From Tepidiforma sp. (GTDB taxonomy: Bacteria; Chloroflexota; Dehalococcoidia; Tepidiformales; Tepidiformaceae): a stretch of 64,000 nt of DNA. Both the position numbers and the translations under genes were made by a program. Shown in pieces: positions 18,798 to 26,830 of the stretch. Under the pieces are notes generated by a model, which was not told the DNA's origin, did not search any database, and saw only the letters and a list, made by a program, of their open reading frames with translations. Where the stretch lies: the NCBI RefSeq assembly GCF_026003995.1, contig NZ_BPIG01000006.1, forward strand, positions 33,423 to 97,422, written 5' to 3'. Numbering within the stretch: the stretch's first letter is position 1; each line of letters opens with the position of its first letter.

Positions 18798-18826
18798 CGG
18801 AATCCGCACCTGCCGGGGCAGCCCCC

Positions 18827-19759
18827 TCAGCCTGCCAGCTCGCGGAGCGCCGCCCGGATCTCCGCCGCCCGCTCGATCGCCTCCTCCGGCGTCGCCTGCG
18901 CGGTGATCAGGTTCACGTGCCGCGCCCCTTGCTCGACGAACTGCCAGAGGAACGCCGCCACCTCCCGCGCCGTGCCGAACGGCGTGTACCGCTCGAACCG
19001 CTCGAACGGCAGCCGGTAGGTCGCCTCCATCGCCCGGCCCACCAGCTCCCGCGCCGCTGCCCGGTCGTCCGCCACGCTCGTCCAGAACTGCATGCCACCC
19101 TCGACGGCCGCCGGGTCGCGTCCCGCCTCTGCCGCGAACGCGCGCACCTGCGCCATCGCCTCCGCGAACCGCTCCGGCGTCAGCCAGATGCCGGTGTAGC
19201 CGTCGCCCAGCCGCCCCGCCCGCCGAAGCGCCGCCTCGCTCCGCCCGCCGACGAAGATCGGCACCGGCCGGAACGGCTTCGGGTAGACGGTCACCTCCTC
19301 GAGCGTGAAATGCCGCCCGCGGAACGTCACCCCGTCCTCCGTCCACAGCTGCCGCAGGATGGCGATCGCCTCGTTCGTCCGCGCCCCGCGCGTCCGCGGG
19401 TCCACGCCGCAGCTCCAGAATTCGTGCGGGTCTTCGCCCCCGACCCCGATGCCGAGCGTGAACCGCCCCATGCTCAGCTGGTCCAGCTGGGCGACCTGCA
19501 GCGCCACCGGCACCGGGTGCCGCAGCGGCAAGAGGTAGACGCCCGTCTTCAGGTCGATCCGCTCGGTCACCGCCGCTGCGGCCGTCAGCGTGACGAGCCC
19601 GTCGTTCCCGTAGCCGTAGAACGTCACGTGGTCGCCCGCGATGAGCCCGTCCAGCCCCAGCCGCTCCGCGCGCCGGGCCGCCTCGAGCACCATCTCGCCC
19701 GTCGTCCCCGTCCGGATATCCCAGCCCCGGAGCATCACCGACACGTGCGGCGCCTGCAT
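18827..19759 (-). CDS. LLM class F420-dependent oxidoreductase-like protein
   Basis: 310 aa. Bacterial luciferase-like TIM barrel with RLGLDGLIAGDHVTFYG, KTGVYLLPLRHPVPVALQVAQLDQLSMGRFTLGIGVGGEDPHEFWSCGVDPRTRGARTNEAI and PVPIFVGGRSEAALRRAGRLGDGY, all typical of the F420-dependent branch (as in Mer and F420-dependent glucose-6-phosphate dehydrogenase relatives). Cofactor choice between F420 and FMN is inferred, not shown. It has its own promoter-like TATGAT 8 bases before ATG 19759. Confidence 0.88.
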   Translation of the reverse strand: MQAPHVSVMLRGWDIRTGTTGEMVLEAARRAERLGLDGLIAGDHVTFYGYGNDGLVTLTAAAAVTERIDLKTGVYLLPLRHPVPVALQVAQLDQLSMGRFTLGIGVGGEDPHEFWSCGVDPRTRGARTNEAIAILRQLWTEDGVTFRGRHFTLEEVTVYPKPFRPVPIFVGGRSEAALRRAGRLGDGYTGIWLTPERFAEAMAQVRAFAAEAGRDPAAVEGGMQFWTSVADDRAAARELVGRAMEATYRLPFERFERYTPFGTAREVAAFLWQFVEQGARHVNLITAQATPEEAIERAAEIRAALRELAG

Positions 19760-19767
19760 GGCCCCTC

Positions 19768-19773
19768 ATCATA
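19768..19773 (-). promoter_or_regulatory. -10 element TATGAT for LLM oxidoreductase
   Basis: Minus-strand TATGAT lies 8 bases before ATG 19759; predicted leaderless or near-leaderless transcript. Confidence 0.5.
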
Positions 19774-19848
19774 GGCCCGCGCGCCGCTTTTCGCGTTCAC
19801 CCGCATCTGGGATAGTCCCCTCGAAACCTTCTGCCACCCGGAGCCCCG

Positions 19849-20559
19849 ATGTCCCACGGCACCGCCCGCTCTCCGATGATCTTCGACCGCGCCTTCCTCA
19901 CCGACGTCGAAGGCGTCACCGAGCTCATCTTCGTCCGCCACGGCGAGCAGTACGTCCCCGACCCCCGCACCGGCCCCGTCGGCGACACCATCGACCCGCC
20001 GCTCTCCGACCGCGGCCGCCAGCAGGCCGAAGCCGTCGGCGCCCGCCTCAGCGCCGACCGCGTCGATGCCGTCTACGCCAGCCCGCTCCAGCGCGCCCTC
20101 GAAACCGGCCGCGCCATCGCCCGCCATCACCGCCTCGAGCCGATCGTCATCGACGACCTCCGTGAGGTCGAAATCTTCCGCGATATCCCGCCCGAGAAGT
20201 CCGCCATCGACTTCCTCGGCCGCGAACTCCTCCTCGGCATCCGCGAACGGATGCTCCGCGAGCGGAAGTGGGACGTCTACCCCTACTCCGAAAGCTCGTT
20301 CGAATTCCGCAAGCGCACCGTCAACGCCGTCGAAGCGATCATCGCCGGCAACCAGGGCAAGCGCGTCGTCATCGCCTGCCACGGCGGCGTCATCAACGCC
20401 TACATCGGCCACATCATCGGCAGCCCCTACGACATGTTCTTCCGCCCGGCCCACGCCTCCATCTCCGTGGTTTTCGCCGGCGAAGGCGTCCGCGCCCTCC
20501 AGTCGCTGAACGACGTCCACCACCTGCGCACCGGCGAGTGGAACCTCGTCTCCCACTGA
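19849..20559 (+). CDS. Histidine phosphatase family protein
   Basis: 236 aa. The phosphoglycerate-mutase-like fold is shown by FVRHGEQ (catalytic H31), YASPLQRALETGRAIA, and the second histidine in IACHGGVINAYIG (H178). The insertion with RDIPPEKSAIDFLGRELLLGIRERML is longer than in small family members. Substrate unknown. GATAGT (19811-19816) and a GGAG core near the ATG give a conventional leader. Confidence 0.88.
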   Translation: MSHGTARSPMIFDRAFLTDVEGVTELIFVRHGEQYVPDPRTGPVGDTIDPPLSDRGRQQAEAVGARLSADRVDAVYASPLQRALETGRAIARHHRLEPIVIDDLREVEIFRDIPPEKSAIDFLGRELLLGIRERMLRERKWDVYPYSESSFEFRKRTVNAVEAIIAGNQGKRVVIACHGGVINAYIGHIIGSPYDMFFRPAHASISVVFAGEGVRALQSLNDVHHLRTGEWNLVSH

Positions 20560-20594
20560 CCGGCCGGGCCCGGGCGCGAAGGCCGGCCCCCGGA

Positions 20595-20600
20595 TAGAAT
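20595..20600 (+). promoter_or_regulatory. -10 element TAGAAT for SDR gene
   Basis: TAGAAT lies 37 bases before GTG 20638, with GGAGG at 20627-20631 as ribosome binding site; a leadered transcript. Confidence 0.45.
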
Positions 20601-20637
20601 CCGGCCACATTCAGATGCCCCTGCCCGGAGGTTCCCC

Positions 20638-21405
20638 GTGCCCGTCGCCGATTTCTCCCTCGCCGGCAAAGTCGCCATCGTCACCGGCGGCAGCCGCGGC
20701 ATCGGCCGCTCCATCGCCATCGCGCTCGCCGAGGCCGGCGCCGATGTCGCCGTCGCCGCACGCAAACCCGAATCGCTCGAAGAAACCGTCGCCGCCATCC
20801 GCGCGACCGGCCGCCGCGGCATCGCCGTCCCTACCAACGTCCGCGACATGGCCGCCCTCGAAAACCTCGTCGCCGAGACGAAGCGCCAGCTCGGCCGCAT
20901 CGACATCCTCGTCAACAACGCCGCCACCAACCCCGTCTTCGGCCCCGTCGCGAACCTCGACGAGCGCGCGTGGGACACGGTGATGAACACCAACGTGAAG
21001 TCCGTGTTCTTCCTCAGCAAGCTCGTCCGCCAGGCGATCCTCGAGCACGGCGAGGGCGGCTCCATCATCAACGTCAGCTCGACCGGCGGCTTCCGCGCGT
21101 CCACCGGCCTCGGCGCCTACTCCGTCTCCAAGGCCGCCATCATCATGCTCACCCAGGTTTGCGCGAAGGAGTGGGGCGCTGACGGCATCCGCGTCAACTG
21201 CATCGCCCCCGGCCTCATCCGCACCGAATTCTCCCGCGCCCTCTGGGAGAACGAAGCCATCCTCAAGAACTCCGTCCAGACCTCCGCCCTCAAGCGCATC
21301 GGCGAACCCGACGAGATGGCCGGCGCCGTCGTCTACTTCGCCAGCCCCGCCAGCTCCTTCACCACCGGCCAGACGCTCATCCTCGACGGCGGCGCCCTCG
21401 CCTGA
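20638..21405 (+). CDS. SDR family NAD(P)-dependent oxidoreductase
   Basis: 255 aa from GTG 20638. Classical short-chain dehydrogenase: cofactor motif TGGSRGIG (16-23), NNAA (93-96), catalytic S148, Y161 and K165 (YSVSK), and the late PGLIRTEF. R20 and R43 near the cofactor site suggest NADP preference. Such enzymes are close to 3-oxoacyl-ACP reductases and many alcohol dehydrogenases; the substrate is not predictable. The GNAT gene starts 7 bases downstream. Confidence 0.88.
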   Translation: MPVADFSLAGKVAIVTGGSRGIGRSIAIALAEAGADVAVAARKPESLEETVAAIRATGRRGIAVPTNVRDMAALENLVAETKRQLGRIDILVNNAATNPVFGPVANLDERAWDTVMNTNVKSVFFLSKLVRQAILEHGEGGSIINVSSTGGFRASTGLGAYSVSKAAIIMLTQVCAKEWGADGIRVNCIAPGLIRTEFSRALWENEAILKNSVQTSALKRIGEPDEMAGAVVYFASPASSFTTGQTLILDGGALA

Positions 21406-21412
21406 GCCGCCG

Positions 21413-21892
21413 ATGACCGACATGCTCGTCCGGCTGTACGACCTGCCCCCGGCGGAGCCGCTCCTCCAGCGGCTCGTCGCCGAAGGCGTCGTCTGCCGCC
21501 GGCCCGAAGCCTATGAGCGCTCGGCCGTCCTGGCCTTCGTCCGCGCGCACTTCCCCCGCTGGGAGGATGAGCTGACCGTCTCGCTCTCCCGCAGCCCGGC
21601 GACCTGCTACGTCGCAGCCCGGGAGGGCGCCGTGCTCGGCTTCGCCTGTTACCACGCCACCCGGCCGAACTTCTTCGGCCCCACCGGCGTCGACGAAGCC
21701 GAGCGGGGCCGCGGCATCGGCACCGCGCTCCTCCTCTGTTCGCTCCACGCCATGGCCGCCGAGGGCTACGCCTACGCCGTCATCGGCAGCGTCGGCCCGG
21801 CCGACTTCTACGCCCGCGCGGTCGGCGCCATCCCCATTCCCGGCAGCGACCCGGGCATCTACGGCAACCGCCTCCAGCCGCCAGCTCCGTAG
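21413..21892 (+). CDS. GNAT family N-acetyltransferase
   Basis: 159 aa. The acetyl-CoA-binding motif ERGRGIGTALLLCSLHAMAAEGYAYAVIGSVGP lies in the expected place, after ATCYVAAREGAVLGFACYHATRPNFFGPTGVDEA. Probably co-transcribed with the SDR gene. Substrate unknown. Confidence 0.85.
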   Translation: MTDMLVRLYDLPPAEPLLQRLVAEGVVCRRPEAYERSAVLAFVRAHFPRWEDELTVSLSRSPATCYVAAREGAVLGFACYHATRPNFFGPTGVDEAERGRGIGTALLLCSLHAMAAEGYAYAVIGSVGPADFYARAVGAIPIPGSDPGIYGNRLQPPAP

Positions 21893-22020
21893 CCGGCGCG
21901 GGGCGGGCGGGTGACAGCCGGTTACAGTCCCTTTAACGGTGGTCGAAAGGTGGTACGGTGACGGTCCCGGCGTTCCGACACTCCCGGTGAGGTCGACAAC
22001 CAAGGAGCGACACGCGCGAC
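21893..22020. other. Intergenic region upstream of EAL-CBS-GGDEF gene
   Basis: TACAGT (about 21924-21929) and TACGGT (about 21954-21959) are candidate -10 elements; AAGGAG about 14 bases before ATG 22021 is the best Shine-Dalgarno sequence in this part of the window. I looked for a c-di-GMP riboswitch core here and did not see one. Confidence 0.35.
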
Positions 22021-23799
22021 ATGCCGCCCACCGGGCCCCTCGCCACGACCATCTCCGCCGCCGCCACCCGGCGCGCCATCCGCGCCGTGCTCGATGGCGG
22101 CGCCGTCCGCAGCCTCTGCCAGCCGATCGCCTCCCTCTCCACCGGCGACGTCCTCGGCTACGAAGCTCTCTCCCGGCCGGAAGCGCCCGCGCCGCTCGAT
22201 AACCCGCAGGAGTTCCTCGCCGCCGCCAGCGCCTGCAACCTCCTCGAGCAGGTCGACCACAGCTGGCGGGTCGCTGCCGTCAGCCGCTTCGGCCCCGTCA
22301 TCGGCCACGAGCAGATGCTCTTCCTCAATTGCACGCCCTCGGCGCTCACCTCCGGCCTCCTCTCGCCCTCCTCCTTCCAGGGCCTCGTCCGCCGCCACGG
22401 CCTCCAGCCCGAGCGCGTCGTCCTCGAAATCACCGAAGAGCAGGCGATCGAAGACTTCGGTCAGATGCGCCGCGTCGTCGGCGCCTTCCGCGCCTGCGGC
22501 TTTCTCTTCGCCATCGACGATGCCGGCGCCGGCGCCTCCAGCCTCCAGTCCATCGTCGAGCTCCGGCCGGACTTCATCAAACTCGACCGCTGGCTCGCCC
22601 GCGACATCGAGTTCGACCGCGGCCGCCGCTCCATGGTCGAAGCCATCTGCACCTTCGCGCGGCAGGTCGGCGCCCGCGTCATCGCCGAGGGCATCGAAAC
22701 GCGCGAACAGCTCACCGCCTTCATCGAACTCGGCGCCGACTACGGACAGGGCTACTTCCTCGGCCGCCCCGCGCCCGTCCCCGCCCCGGCGGCCTCCGAA
22801 GCCCGCCTCGCCATCCACCGCGCCAACCGCCTCCGCCGCGCCGCCCCCGTCGTCACCCGCATCGGCGACCTCGTCACGATCACCCCGACCGTCACCGCCG
22901 CCACCCCCGGCGGCCGCCTCATGGAGCATTTCGCCAACAACCGCCACCTCGAGGCCGTCGTCGTGCTCGATGGCCGCCGGGTGGAAGGCATCGTCACGCG
23001 CGGCCGGATTTTCGAGCGCATGTCCGGGCAGTTCGGCCTCCCGCTGAATGGCAAGCGCCCCGCCTCCGAACTCTGCGCCCCCGCCACCTGCGTCGATGCC
23101 TCGGCCTCGCCCCGCACCGCCGCCCGCGCCGCCCTCGAGCGCGCCGCGCCCTTCCAGCAGGACCCCATCGTCGTCCTCGACGGCGATGCGCTCGCCGGCA
23201 TCGTCCGCGTCCACGAGCTCCTGCAGGCCGTCCTCGCCGAAGAAGTCGCCGAGGCCCGCAACCTCAACCCGCTCACCGGCCTCCCCGGCAACCAGCGCAT
23301 CCGCGAGCACCTCGAACGGCTCCGCGACGACCCCGCCGGCTGGTATCTCCTCTACGCCGACCTCGACCAGTTCAAGCAGTTCAACGACGCCTGCGGCTTC
23401 GCCCACGGCGATACCGCCATCCTCGCCCTCTCCCGCATCCTCGTCGACGCCGCGGGCGCTGCCAGCCGCGACGCCTTCGTCGGCCACGTCGGCGGCGACG
23501 ACTTCATCGTCGCCGTCCACGCCGACGACCTCGACGCGTTCCGCGCCGCCTGCCAGCGCGCTCTCGCCCGCCCCGGCTGGTTCGACCCCGAAGGCAAACT
23601 CCCGGCGGAGACGCGCCTCACCGTCTCCATCGCCGGCTGCCCCTTCGAACGGATCGCCCACCTCTCCTACGAAGACCTCGCCGCCACCATCGCCCGGGCC
23701 AAGCGGCTGGTGAAGCGCTCCGGCGGCAACGGCTTCGACATCTTCGAAGACCTCGGGACGCCTGCAGCCGAATCCGCCGGCGCCGCCGAGGCCGCCTGA
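22021..23799 (+). CDS. EAL - CBS - GGDEF protein, c-di-GMP turnover
   Basis: 592 aa, no membrane segment. An N-terminal EAL domain (about 20-260) has YEALSR (E48-A-L), FLNCTPSAL, VVLEITEEQ, IDDAGAG, FIKLDR, VIAEGIET and GYFLGRP, so the phosphodiesterase residues look mostly intact, although the usual DDFG is DDAG. A pair of CBS-like segments follows (about 285-410, LVTITPTVTAATPGG, VVLDGRRVEGIVTRGRI). A C-terminal GGDEF domain (about 415-580) has LTGLPGNQRI and YADLDQFKQFND, but its signature is GGDDF (491-495) rather than GG(D/E)EF. The order is the reverse of the common GGDEF-EAL arrangement. CBS pairs often bind adenine nucleotides, so energy sensing is an inference. Confidence 0.88.
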   Translation: MPPTGPLATTISAAATRRAIRAVLDGGAVRSLCQPIASLSTGDVLGYEALSRPEAPAPLDNPQEFLAAASACNLLEQVDHSWRVAAVSRFGPVIGHEQMLFLNCTPSALTSGLLSPSSFQGLVRRHGLQPERVVLEITEEQAIEDFGQMRRVVGAFRACGFLFAIDDAGAGASSLQSIVELRPDFIKLDRWLARDIEFDRGRRSMVEAICTFARQVGARVIAEGIETREQLTAFIELGADYGQGYFLGRPAPVPAPAASEARLAIHRANRLRRAAPVVTRIGDLVTITPTVTAATPGGRLMEHFANNRHLEAVVVLDGRRVEGIVTRGRIFERMSGQFGLPLNGKRPASELCAPATCVDASASPRTAARAALERAAPFQQDPIVVLDGDALAGIVRVHELLQAVLAEEVAEARNLNPLTGLPGNQRIREHLERLRDDPAGWYLLYADLDQFKQFNDACGFAHGDTAILALSRILVDAAGAASRDAFVGHVGGDDFIVAVHADDLDAFRAACQRALARPGWFDPEGKLPAETRLTVSIAGCPFERIAHLSYEDLAATIARAKRLVKRSGGNGFDIFEDLGTPAAESAGAAEAA

Positions 23800-23829
23800 A
23801 GCGCGCTGGTCCGCATGCCGAACCCGGCG

Positions 23830-23851
23830 TAGACTGCGTTCGAGTCCGAAC
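23830..23851 (+). promoter_or_regulatory. -10 element TAGACT with overlapping palindrome, candidate TetR operator
   Basis: TAGACT (23830-23835) is followed by the palindrome GTTCG-AGTC-CGAAC (23838-23851), which would cover the transcription start. TetR regulators typically bind such palindromes to repress their own promoter. Start ATG 23902 lies about 50 bases downstream. Confidence 0.4.
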
Positions 23852-23901
23852 ACGCCACGGCTCCACGCCCCGTTCGGCCGCACCACCGCACCGGAGTCCG
23901 C

Positions 23902-24501
23902 ATGACCGCAGCCCCTACTGCGCCCGGCCGCCTCGAGCGCCGCAAGGCGCGCACCCGCGCCGCCATCCTCGACGCCGCGAACCGCCTGTTCCACGAACAG
24001 GGCTTCGAGGACACGTCCATCCAGCAGATCGCCGAACTCGCCGATACCGGCGTCGGCACCCTCTACGGCTATTTCGCTTCCAAGGAAGACCTCCTCCGCG
24101 AAGTCCTCCGCGTCTCCCGCGATGACGCCGTCGCGCGCTACCGGGCTGCCGTCGCCGGCGATACCCCCGCCATCGACCGCGTCTGCACCGCCCTCGGCAC
24201 CATGGCCGAGTACCTCGAAGCGCACCGGCGCCTGCTCGTCTCCGTCTTCCGGCTCGCCGCCCGCAACCAGTCGTTCGAAGACGACTACGCCGAGTGGCTC
24301 CAGCGCAGCTTCGCCGAGCTCATCGAGTCCGGTATCCGCTCCGGCGAGTTCCGGTCCGTCCCCGCGGACGCAGCCGCCCGCATGCTCATCACCACCATGA
24401 TGACCGCCAGTCTCGGCATCGGCGCATGGGCCGGCCGCGCCGGCGACCCGACCGCCATGGTCGAAATCCAGCAGCTCGCCCGCGCCCTGCTCCTCCGCTG
24501 A
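23902..24501 (+). CDS. TetR/AcrR family transcriptional regulator
   Basis: 199 aa. The N-terminal helix-turn-helix is clear: RTRAAILDAANRLFHEQGFEDTSIQQIAELADTGVGTLYGYFASKEDLLREVL. The C-terminal ligand domain is TetR_C-like with no recognisable ligand. No efflux pump or obvious target operon is adjacent, so autoregulation through the palindrome at 23838-23851 is the only visible clue. Confidence 0.9.
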   Translation: MTAAPTAPGRLERRKARTRAAILDAANRLFHEQGFEDTSIQQIAELADTGVGTLYGYFASKEDLLREVLRVSRDDAVARYRAAVAGDTPAIDRVCTALGTMAEYLEAHRRLLVSVFRLAARNQSFEDDYAEWLQRSFAELIESGIRSGEFRSVPADAAARMLITTMMTASLGIGAWAGRAGDPTAMVEIQQLARALLLR

Positions 24502-24510
24502 AACGAGCGA

Positions 24511-24570
24511 GCGGCGCGACGGCACACTCCGGAATGGGGGACCGGGGCGTCTCACCTGCCGTCGCGCCGC
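24511..24570. terminator. Perfect 14-bp inverted repeat between convergent genes
   Basis: GCGGCGCGACGGCA (24511-24524) pairs perfectly with TGCCGTCGCGCCGC (24557-24570) across a 32-base loop. It lies between the TetR gene (plus) and the YkvA-like gene (minus) and could act as a bidirectional transcription barrier, though no T tract follows on either strand. Confidence 0.4.
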
Positions 24571-24635
24571 AACCGCCGGGGCACCACAGAAACCCCGCCG
24601 GCTCCCCGTAGCCTGCGCCCCGGCGCCCCCGCCGC

Positions 24636-25031
24636 CTACGGCCCTTCGTCCCCCTCCGCGCCGTCCGAACGTTCCGCGCCCTCCGCCTCGGCGAACGCCG
24701 CCTCGAGGCTTGCCGCCGACACCACCGCCAGCAATAGCCAGACGAACAGCACGAACACCGCCGCGTCGTCCGCCATCCCCAGCACCGGGATGACGTCCGG
24801 GATGATGTCGAACGGCAGCAGGAGGTAGCCGAGCAGCGCCGCCGCGGCCAGCCGCCCCGCCCAGCCGAGCCGCCCCGCCCGCAGGAGCGCCCGCAGGAAC
24901 CGCAGCTTCTGCCGCCGCCGCAGCGCGAGGAAGCGCCGCCCCGCCGCGCTCCGCCGCAGCCCCCACCACCCCAGCGCCAGCGCGCCGCCCGTCGCCGCCA
25001 GAATCGCCGCGGCCGCGATCAGCCAGTCCAT
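24636..25031 (-). CDS. YkvA family (DUF1232) membrane protein
   Basis: 131 aa. An N-terminal TM segment, a basic region, then the DUF1232 signature [31 protein letters not shown]. The C-terminus is acidic ([18 protein letters not shown]). Function of the family is unknown. Confidence 0.82.
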   Translation of the reverse strand: MDWLIAAAAILAATGGALALGWWGLRRSAAGRRFLALRRRQKLRFLRALLRAGRLGWAGRLAAAALLGYLLLPFDIIPDVIPVLGMADDAAVFVLFVWLLLAVVSAASLEAAFAEAEGAERSDGAEGDEGP

Positions 25032-25089
25032 CGCCCCTCCTGCGCCGGGTGTGTCAGCGCCCGCGCCCCGCCGCTCGCTCCATCCCTGC

Positions 25090-25095
25090 TACGAT
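25090..25095 (+). promoter_or_regulatory. -10 element TACGAT for folE
   Basis: TACGAT lies 29 bases before GTG 25125, followed by a CGGAG ribosome-binding core. The ATG at 25123 is immediately followed by TGA, so GTG 25125 is the start. Confidence 0.4.
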
Positions 25096-25124
25096 CCTTC
25101 CAATCCTCCGCCCCGGAGCACCAT

Positions 25125-25703
25125 GTGACCACCACCGCCGGCCCCGACCAGGCCCGCATCCGCGCTGCCGTCATCGAACTCCTCCAGGCCATCGGCGACG
25201 ACCCCTCCCGCGAAGGCCTTCGCGATACCCCGCGCCGCATCGCCGAAATGTACGCCGAAATCTTCGAAGGGCTCTTCATCGACCCCCGCGAACACCTCCG
25301 CGTCGGCTTCGAAGTCGCCCACGACGAGATGGTCATCCTCCGCAACATCCCGTTCTACAGCATGTGCGAGCACCACTTCCTTCCCTTCCACGGCGAGGCC
25401 CACGTCGGCTACATCCCCGACGGCCGCGTCGTCGGCATCTCCAAGCTCGCCCGCGTCGTCGAAGGCTACGCCCGCCGCCCGCAAATCCAGGAACAGCTCA
25501 CCAGCCAGATCGCCGAAGCCATCCAGGAGGTCCTCCAGCCCGACGGCGTCGCCGTCGTCATCGAAGCCGAGCACCTCTGCATGACCATGCGCGGCGTCAA
25601 GAAGCCCGGCTCGCTCATGGTCACCTCCGCGATGCGCGGCGATTTCAAGAACTCCCACGTCACGCGCGCCGAGTTCCTCTCGCTCGTCCACGGCCACCAC
25701 TAG
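25125..25703 (+). CDS. folE: GTP cyclohydrolase I
   Basis: 192 aa. Converts GTP to 7,8-dihydroneopterin triphosphate, first step of folate and pterin synthesis. Zinc and catalytic residues are visible in [22 protein letters not shown] and in [20 protein letters not shown], with [28 protein letters not shown] between. Length and motifs are those of the type IA enzyme. No other folate gene is adjacent. Confidence 0.95.
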   Translation: MTTTAGPDQARIRAAVIELLQAIGDDPSREGLRDTPRRIAEMYAEIFEGLFIDPREHLRVGFEVAHDEMVILRNIPFYSMCEHHFLPFHGEAHVGYIPDGRVVGISKLARVVEGYARRPQIQEQLTSQIAEAIQEVLQPDGVAVVIEAEHLCMTMRGVKKPGSLMVTSAMRGDFKNSHVTRAEFLSLVHGHH

Positions 25704-25742
25704 CCCCTCAAGCGGCTCCGCCGGCCGGCCGATGATCCCCGC

Positions 25743-26828
25743 GTGACACGGCCCGCCGAGCGTCCCTCCTCCCTCTGCGTCGATTGCCAGCTCCTGCCGC
25801 CTGTCCCGCCCGCGCGGGGCCGGCTCATCGTCGCCCCGCCCCTCGCGTGGTCCCTCGAAGGCCTCGCGTCCGCCCTCCGCGGCGCGGGCTTCGCGCCCTT
25901 CAGCGAAGTCGACTCCACCATCTCGGTCCCGTTCGAACCCGGCCAGCTCGAACCGCTCGCCGCCTGTCTCGAAGCCGCCCTCTCGTCCGTCGAGCTCCAC
26001 GATGCCCGCGCCCTCGTCGTCGAGGACGGCGCCGCCCCCTCGTTCGATGCCCTCCTCCGGATGGAGCCGCTCGGCGCCTTCCTCGCCCGAGTCCGCGCCG
26101 CGTGGCTCATCGACCTCCTCGCCGGGCAGCGCGCCGTCACCTACTTCCAGCCGATCTACACGGCGGCCGGCGACCTCTTCGCCCACGAATGCCTGCTCCG
26201 CGGCGTCGAACGGGACGGCCGCACGCTCATCTCGCCCGCCGTCCTCTACGGTGCGGCCGCCGCCGGCGACCTCCTCTTCCACCTCGACCGTTTCGCCCGC
26301 CTCCTCGCCATCCGCAGCGGCGCCGGCCTCGGCCGCCTCTTCATCAACTTCACCCCGACGGCCATCTACAACCCGGCGTTCTGCCTCCGCTCTACCGTCG
26401 AAGCCGTCCACGCCGCCGGCATCCCGCCGGCCGACGTTGTCTTCGAGGTCGTCGAGAGCCACCGCGTGCAGGACGTCGGCCACCTCGTCCGCATCCTCGA
26501 GACCTACCGCGCCGCCGGGTTCGCCGTCGCCCTCGACGACTTCGGCGAAGGCTACTCCTCGCTCAACCTCCTCGATCGCGTCCGGCCCGATTACCTCAAG
26601 CTCGATATGCAGCTCGTCCGGGGCGTCGACGCGAACCCGTACCGGGCGACCATCCTCCGCCGCATCGTGGCCATGGCCCGCGACCTCGGCATCTGCGCGC
26701 TGGCCGAGGGCATCGAGACCGAGGCCGAACTCCGGGTCGTCCGCGAGGCCGGCGTCGACCTCGTGCAGGGCTTCCTCCTCGGGCGGCCTGCGGCACGTCC
26801 GGCGTCCCGCGCCGAAGCCGCCGCCTGA
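25743..26828 (+). CDS. EAL domain protein with unknown N-terminal region
   Basis: 361 aa from GTG 25743. Residues 1-110 are an unrecognised domain with an early CVDC pair. An EAL domain (about 125-350) has ECL in place of EAL (E149-C-L), INFTPTAIYN, VVFEVVESHRV, ALDDFGEGYSSLNLL, YLKLDMQLV, ALAEGIETE and VQGFLLGRP. All c-di-GMP phosphodiesterase residues I can check look intact. Close to the EAL-CBS-GGDEF gene but not in its operon. GATGAT 6 bases before the GTG is a weak -10 candidate. Confidence 0.85.
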   Translation: MTRPAERPSSLCVDCQLLPPVPPARGRLIVAPPLAWSLEGLASALRGAGFAPFSEVDSTISVPFEPGQLEPLAACLEAALSSVELHDARALVVEDGAAPSFDALLRMEPLGAFLARVRAAWLIDLLAGQRAVTYFQPIYTAAGDLFAHECLLRGVERDGRTLISPAVLYGAAAAGDLLFHLDRFARLLAIRSGAGLGRLFINFTPTAIYNPAFCLRSTVEAVHAAGIPPADVVFEVVESHRVQDVGHLVRILETYRAAGFAVALDDFGEGYSSLNLLDRVRPDYLKLDMQLVRGVDANPYRATILRRIVAMARDLGICALAEGIETEAELRVVREAGVDLVQGFLLGRPAARPASRAEAAA

Positions 26829-26830
26829 GG

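Noticed and set aside
21920..22020. c-di-GMP riboswitch ahead of the EAL-CBS-GGDEF gene
   Set aside because: No GEMM-like core sequence or paired helices were recognisable in the 128-base gap.
21922..24969. Open frame of 1015 codons on the minus strand
   Set aside because: It runs opposite three well-supported genes (EAL-CBS-GGDEF, TetR, YkvA-like) and has low-complexity Gly/Asp/Glu composition.
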